Origin: JAMOAW01 sp039908535
GTDB taxonomy: Bacteria > Pseudomonadota > Magnetococcia > Magnetococcales > JADFZT01
Assembly: GCA_039908535.1 (NCBI GenBank)
Contig: JAMOAW010000025.1
Span: 1 to 26,956, forward strand
DNA: 26,956 bases
Direction: 5' to 3'
Positions 23,289-26,956 of the stretch are shown one piece after another (position 1 is the first letter of the stretch; each line of letters starts with the position of its first letter). The position numbers and the translations under genes were made by a program. Under the pieces are notes generated by a model. The model did no database searches and was not told the origin of the DNA. It worked only from the letters and a program-made list of their open reading frames with translations.

Positions 23289-24842
23289 TTATTTAAACAC
23301 CCCTTGTATCACGTGCACAATACGATCAATATCCACTGGCTTCAGGTAAGGATGCATCGGCAATCCCAAAACCCGTCTGGAAGCCATCTCCGCTATTGGA
23401 AAATCACCCTCCTGGTAGCCAAGAGTATGAAAAGCAGTTTGTAAATGTAAAGATTTTGGATAGTAAATTCCCGATGGAATCCCCGCCTTTTTCAGGGCCG
23501 CTTGAATATCGTCTCGGCGGTCTGACAAGATGGAATATTGAGCCCACGCGCTGAAATAGTCACGCGGAACCTGTGGTGTTTCAACAAAATTCTTCAAGCC
23601 CAGCTCATAGCGGTTGGCAACCTGCTGCCGGGCCAATAACTCCTTAGGAAAAACGGCCAGTTTTGGTAAAAGAATGGCGGCCTGTAAGGTATCCAGCCGG
23701 GCATTTACACCAATGCGAATATTATCATATTTTTCGCTGCCCTTCCCGTGGACCCGAAAGGAGATGAATTTTTCAGCCAATTGATCGTCATTGGTGAAGA
23801 GGGCTCCACCATCGCCATAACATCCCAATGGTTTGGCAGGAAAAAAACTGGTCGCTGCCGCATGACCGAAAGATCCCGCCTGTTTACCTTTGTAAACACC
23901 ACCAAAGCCTTGAGCAGCATCTTCGATAACAAATAGGCCATTTTTTTCGGCGATTAAATCAATGGCATCATAATCCGCTGGCAAACCGAAAAGATCTACG
24001 GGGATAATGCCCCTCGGGATCAATTTACCCTCTTGCTTGACTTTTAATATCGCCCTTTCAAGTTTGGCTGGATCGATATTAAAAGTTTTGGGATCGATAT
24101 CGACAAACACCGGGGTCGCACCTAAAAGAGAGACAACCTCCGCAGTGGCAATAAAGGTAAATGTTGTTGTAAAAACCGCATCTCCAGGGCCAATATCATA
24201 CGCCATCAACCCCATAAGCAGGGCATCTGTACCACTGGAACAGGAAATGGCATGCTTCACACCAGCAAATTCAGCTAATTTGCTCTCCAACTCCGAAACC
24301 TCTGGCCCCATAATGTAATTGCCATGTTGAAAAACGATATGGATATTGCGCTCCATATCGGGTCGAAGGAGATCCTGCTGTGCCTCAAGATCGATAAAGG
24401 CAATAGAGGCACTTTCTGATGATTGCTCTAAATATTGCTCCGGGGAAACAGCCTGCGAACAGCGTTCCAATAAGGCGCGATTTCGAGTCAATAATTTGGC
24501 TTTTTTCCCCAAACGATTGACAGCCAGAATAAGTTGGGCCACCTCCAGGTCTGGTTGATCATAGACGTCCCCATCTTCGGCCAACGCCGAGAGCCAATTT
24601 TTTCCTTTGGTAAATTGCCCAAGCAGCTCTTTGGCTTGCGTGACATGATCTACAATCGGGGTCGGTGATTCCGATTTTTTTAACTCATCGGCTAAAATAT
24701 ATTGTAGCGTTTGCACACTACCCGTATAAATCCATAACCGATCTGCTTTTTGTTCGGCATGATGCAAGGCTTCCAAAGAGGATATCTGTCGTTTTGCACA
24801 GATATCCACCACCACGTCAGTACCCAAAAGAACGTCGCTCAT
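23289..24842 (-). CDS. PIN-like domain fused to DegT/WbpE-type sugar aminotransferase
   Basis: A 517-residue fusion. Residues about 1-140 look like a PIN nuclease fold: Asp9 and Asp13 in GTDVVVDICAK, then DQPDLEVAQLILAVNRLG and KAKLLTRNRALL. Residues about 147-517 are a full PLP aminotransferase of the DegT/DnrJ/EryC1 family, with Asp308 (VIEDAAQGFG) and PLP Lys337 (TSFFPAKPLGCYGDGGA). The enzyme part resembles WbpE, which aminates the 3-keto intermediate in UDP-2,3-diamino-uronic acid synthesis. Normal members are about 360 residues and lack the N-terminal domain. The start ATG 24842 has AAAGGTGAAAA upstream. The upstream gene supplies the preceding and following steps. Confidence 0.88.
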   Translation of the reverse strand: MSDVLLGTDVVVDICAKRQISSLEALHHAEQKADRLWIYTGSVQTLQYILADELKKSESPTPIVDHVTQAKELLGQFTKGKNWLSALAEDGDVYDQPDLEVAQLILAVNRLGKKAKLLTRNRALLERCSQAVSPEQYLEQSSESASIAFIDLEAQQDLLRPDMERNIHIVFQHGNYIMGPEVSELESKLAEFAGVKHAISCSSGTDALLMGLMAYDIGPGDAVFTTTFTFIATAEVVSLLGATPVFVDIDPKTFNIDPAKLERAILKVKQEGKLIPRGIIPVDLFGLPADYDAIDLIAEKNGLFVIEDAAQGFGGVYKGKQAGSFGHAAATSFFPAKPLGCYGDGGALFTNDDQLAEKFISFRVHGKGSEKYDNIRIGVNARLDTLQAAILLPKLAVFPKELLARQQVANRYELGLKNFVETPQVPRDYFSAWAQYSILSDRRDDIQAALKKAGIPSGIYYPKSLHLQTAFHTLGYQEGDFPIAEMASRRVLGLPMHPYLKPVDIDRIVHVIQGVFK

Positions 24843-24897
24843 TTATATTTTTCACCTTTGGCAATAGAATCAAAAAAGTGTTATTCACCTAAAATGA

Positions 24898-26403
24898 TCA
24901 CTCCATTATCTGGAGGTGTTCCCCATCCAGGCGATATTTATCCCCGGTGTGAGGGCAGACAGCCTCCTGATTACCAGACAGCGGCAGGTCAAGACGTTCT
25001 CCATACCGACTCATCCAACCGATCTGACGGGCGGGATTTCCAACCATCAACGCATAATCTGGAACATCCTTGGTCACCACCGCACCAGCTCCAATAAAGC
25101 TGTATTGTCCAAGAGAAGTTCCACAGACAATAGTGGCATTGGCCCCAACGGTACAGCCACGCTTGAGACGTGTGGGGAGAAATTCAGCCCTTCTGGAGAT
25201 ATGAGAACGGGGATTTATAATGTTGGTGAAGACCATGCTGGGCCCGCAAAAGACATCATCCTCCAAGGTGACGCCATCATAAACTGAAACATTGTTTTGA
25301 ATTTTACAACCATTGCCAATCTTGACATTTGGACCAACAACGACATTTTGTCCAAGAGAACATCGCTCTCCGATAATGGATTTGGAGAGGACATGGCTAA
25401 AATGCCAAATTTTGGTCTCTTTGCCAATCTGGACATCGGCATCGACTTGAGCCGTTTCATGGACAAAATACTCTTTTTTTGCCACAAGAGAAGGTTTACA
25501 AAAAACAACTGGTTGGCCACTCTCTAATGCGGATTGACACGCTTTTAAAATTTTAAGGGTGAGCGCACCCTCTCGACCATCTGTCCTGGGTGTTTGTCTT
25601 GAGGTGATGCAGTCCAGAAAATGCTGACATTCTGCCCGCAATGGCTCATCTTGAGAAACTTCGATAAATTCCCCTGCGGCCTTATTGGCGATAGGAATAT
25701 TCCCATTCCATTCAATAGAGTGTGGAAAAAGTTCAAGTTTTTCCTGCCAGGGTAGGGTATCGTTAAAGACAGCCATCTGACGATCTCCCACCACTACCAA
25801 TTTTTGTTCTTTAAAAGGATGCAACCAAGAGACAAAGATATGGGCACGGATACCACTGGCAAATTTCATAAGTGTTACGGTCGTATCTGCGATGCTCTGG
25901 TGTAGATAATTTCCACCCATGGATTGAATGCTTTCAGGCTCTTCCCCAACCAAACCCAAAATCACAGAGATATCATGAGGTGCGAAAGACCAAAGAACAT
26001 TCTCTTCCCGGCGTAGTTTTCCCAAATTTAAGCGATTGGAGTAGATATATTGGATTCGGCCTAAAGCGCCGGTGTCGATCAACTCTTTTAGTTTCAAAAC
26101 AACTGGATGATACCAAAGCAGATGGCCAACCATTAAAATTCTGCCCCGTTCTTCTGCCAATGTAGCGAGTTCACCTGCTTCTTTTTCAGAGAGACAGAGG
26201 GGTTTTTCGACATAAACGTCTTTACCAGACAGAAGGGCCTCACGCACCATATCTCCATGCATCGGGGCTGGCGTTGCAATGATGACCCCATTAATCTCTG
26301 AGTTTTTAAGCATCTCAGGATAGGAGAGCACCCCCTGTACACTGGGATATTTTTCCTGAAAATTTTTTAACGTATCGGGATTCGTATCACATATTGTGTG
26401 CAA
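24898..26403 (-). CDS. Fused Gfo/Idh/MocA oxidoreductase (WbpB-like) and hexapeptide N-acetyltransferase (WbpD-like), 5' end damaged
   Basis: Two enzymes in one chain. The N-terminal part (about 1-305) is a Gfo/Idh/MocA dehydrogenase with the VYVEKPLCLS motif (Lys67) and GHLLWYHP; it should oxidise C3 of the UDP-uronic sugar. The C-terminal part (about 310-480) is a left-handed beta-helix acetyltransferase resembling WbpD (VHETAQVDADVQIG, GNPARQIGW) that acetylates the 3-amino group. The frame stays open through GKNLVRNFSTLGV upstream of the TTG at 26403, but no ATG or GTG follows the stop there. The natural start is probably ATG 26476 (ribosome site GGAAGG; MNNQNNKAKIA), now out of frame because about 19 nt encoding the GxGYW nucleotide-binding loop seem missing near 26444. 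As it stands it may be inactive. Confidence 0.85.
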   Translation of the reverse strand: MHTICDTNPDTLKNFQEKYPSVQGVLSYPEMLKNSEINGVIIATPAPMHGDMVREALLSGKDVYVEKPLCLSEKEAGELATLAEERGRILMVGHLLWYHPVVLKLKELIDTGALGRIQYIYSNRLNLGKLRREENVLWSFAPHDISVILGLVGEEPESIQSMGGNYLHQSIADTTVTLMKFASGIRAHIFVSWLHPFKEQKLVVVGDRQMAVFNDTLPWQEKLELFPHSIEWNGNIPIANKAAGEFIEVSQDEPLRAECQHFLDCITSRQTPRTDGREGALTLKILKACQSALESGQPVVFCKPSLVAKKEYFVHETAQVDADVQIGKETKIWHFSHVLSKSIIGERCSLGQNVVVGPNVKIGNGCKIQNNVSVYDGVTLEDDVFCGPSMVFTNIINPRSHISRRAEFLPTRLKRGCTVGANATIVCGTSLGQYSFIGAGAVVTKDVPDYALMVGNPARQIGWMSRYGERLDLPLSGNQEAVCPHTGDKYRLDGEHLQIME

Positions 26404-26444
26404 GACCCCTAATGTTGAAAAATTACGGACCAGATTTTTCCCCC
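26326..26444. repeat. Left arm of a 119-bp exact inverted repeat
   Basis: Identical in reverse complement to 26838-26956. It covers the 5' coding region of the oxidoreductase (GKNLVRNF to about the YPSVQGVL codons) and ends at a CCCCC run (26440-26444), where the flanks diverge. Confidence 0.95.
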
Positions 26445-26551
26445 GCGATTTTTGCCTTGTTATTCTGGTTATTCATGTAATCCTTCCAGTTTGTGAGTAT
26501 TTCATCTTTGTAAGCCAACATATGAGACTCACATTGACCACAACGTTTCAT
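26423..26551 (-). CDS. Possible 42-codon leader ORF overlapping the oxidoreductase start
   Basis: ATG 26551 with AAGGGAG upstream opens a frame MKRCGQCESHMLAYKDEILT that runs through the presumed ATG 26476 and ends in TAA inside the inverted repeat. It has a CxxC pair. I do not recognise it; it may be a chance frame made by the lesion that shifted the downstream gene. Confidence 0.25.
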   Translation of the reverse strand: MKRCGQCESHMLAYKDEILTNWKDYMNNQNNKAKIAGEKSGP

Positions 26552-26837
26552 GATGAGTCTCCCTTGCGGCAGCAAATGGCAACTCAAGCTATTCTAATTA
26601 TAACCATAAATCAGCTTACATTGGTAGGAATTTTCACTCTAGTGTCAAAGGATGCACGGATTGGTTCATTTTGTCTGTTCTTTGTTAAATGGCTCATCAT
26701 TTCTGGGTTTTATTTTTTATTTTTGTCTACAGGGTCTCATGTTCACTGAAAAATGAATCTAACAACATGAAACCAATTGACAATTTATCTGAAATGGAGG
26801 AATTTTGTTTTATTGTGTAAAACGGAAATGGGTATTA
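26445..26837. other. 393-bp spacer between inverted repeat arms
   Basis: Contains the upstream regions of both oxidoreductase copies. On the minus strand there is a consensus -10 TATAAT (26602-26597), and a GAGACTCA/TGAGTCTC inverted repeat (26524-26531 and 26554-26561) whose stem would hide the AAGGGAG ribosome site. On the plus strand ATG 26767 opens 17 codons (MKPIDNLSEMEEFCFIV) before TAA. A plus-strand open frame here of 117 codons is not convincing. Confidence 0.4.
26597..26602 (-). promoter_or_regulatory. Candidate -10 element for the sugar operon
   Basis: Perfect TATAAT on the minus strand, about 120 bp before the presumed oxidoreductase ATG at 26476. The -35 region (ACCAAT at 17 bp spacing) is poor, so an activator or misprediction is possible. 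Confidence 0.3.
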
Positions 26838-26956
26838 GGGGGAAAAATCTGGTCCGTAATTTTTCAACATTAGGGGTCTTGCACACAATATGTGATACGA
26901 ATCCCGATACGTTAAAAAATTTTCAGGAAAAATATCCCAGTGTACAGGGGGTGCTC
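26828..26956 (+). pseudogene. Second, inverted, partial copy of the oxidoreductase 5' end
   Basis: From 26838 the plus strand repeats the start of the fused oxidoreductase (GKNLVRNFSTLGV, then LHTICDTNPDTLKNF) and runs off the window. Just before it lies GGAAATGGGTATTAGGGGG: removing one A (26837) restores GNGYWGKN, the expected Rossmann loop, but a TAA at 26818-26820 lies upstream in that frame. An in-frame ATG at 26828 would give MGIRGKNL without the loop. It may be a pseudogene, an active second copy with a different start, or an assembly artefact. Confidence 0.55.
26838..26956. repeat. Right arm of the 119-bp exact inverted repeat
   Basis: Reverse complement of 26326-26444 without a mismatch up to the last base of the window, so the true arm may be longer. 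The inner boundary is the GGGGG run at 26838-26842. Confidence 0.95.

Noticed and set aside
26396..26749. Plus-strand 117-codon hydrophobic frame in the inverted-repeat spacer
   Set aside because: It starts inside the antisense of the oxidoreductase and has no ribosome site; its hydrophobicity reflects T-rich composition.

Overview
The window looks like chromosomal DNA of a Gram-negative proteobacterium. It carries FtsEX, a TorF-type porin, an MltF-type lipoprotein transglycosylase, a GlnK-AmtB pair behind a sigma-54-like promoter, and O-antigen-type sugar genes. A deep-branching lineage such as the Magnetococcia is a guess from the overall flavour, not something the sequence proves. There are no rRNA or tRNA genes and no CRISPR array.

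Left end (1-1367): a non-coding, partly decayed region. It holds an internally deleted IHF/HU gene (170-303, minus), a doubtful small membrane ORF, a strong hairpin, and a tmRNA gene on the minus strand with a readable tag (ANDEYYTPALAVA) but no recognisable T-arm.

Metabolic block (1368-8898, plus): murA, then hisD-hisB, then hisH-hisA-hisF, then a polysaccharide deacetylase and a GNAT-fold acyltransferase. Most junctions are ATGA overlaps or nearly so. A hairpin repeat splits hisDB from hisHAF.

Minus-strand operon (9058-11215): ftsE-ftsX-gcvH, converging on the previous block. Next on the plus strand come a zinc-ribbon/DUF3426 membrane protein with its own terminator, clpB, an RloA-like AAA ATPase followed by a repeat-helix protein (this pair is bracketed by repeat elements), and an MltF-like transglycosylase. 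A minus-strand hypothetical gene follows, then the nitrogen-control pair glnK-amtB and a TorF-family porin.

Right end (23289-26956, minus): an aminotransferase with an N-terminal PIN-like domain, downstream of a fused oxidoreductase-acetyltransferase. Together they resemble WbpB, WbpE and WbpD of the UDP-2,3-diacetamido-2,3-dideoxyuronic acid pathway. The first 119 bp of the oxidoreductase reading frame recur as an exact inverted copy that runs off the window end, and the frame is broken at the repeat boundary in both copies.

The most striking feature is a family of about 155-bp intergenic elements (11 full or partial copies). Each is built from stacked hairpins inside terminal inverted repeats, and most lie at the 3' ends of genes.
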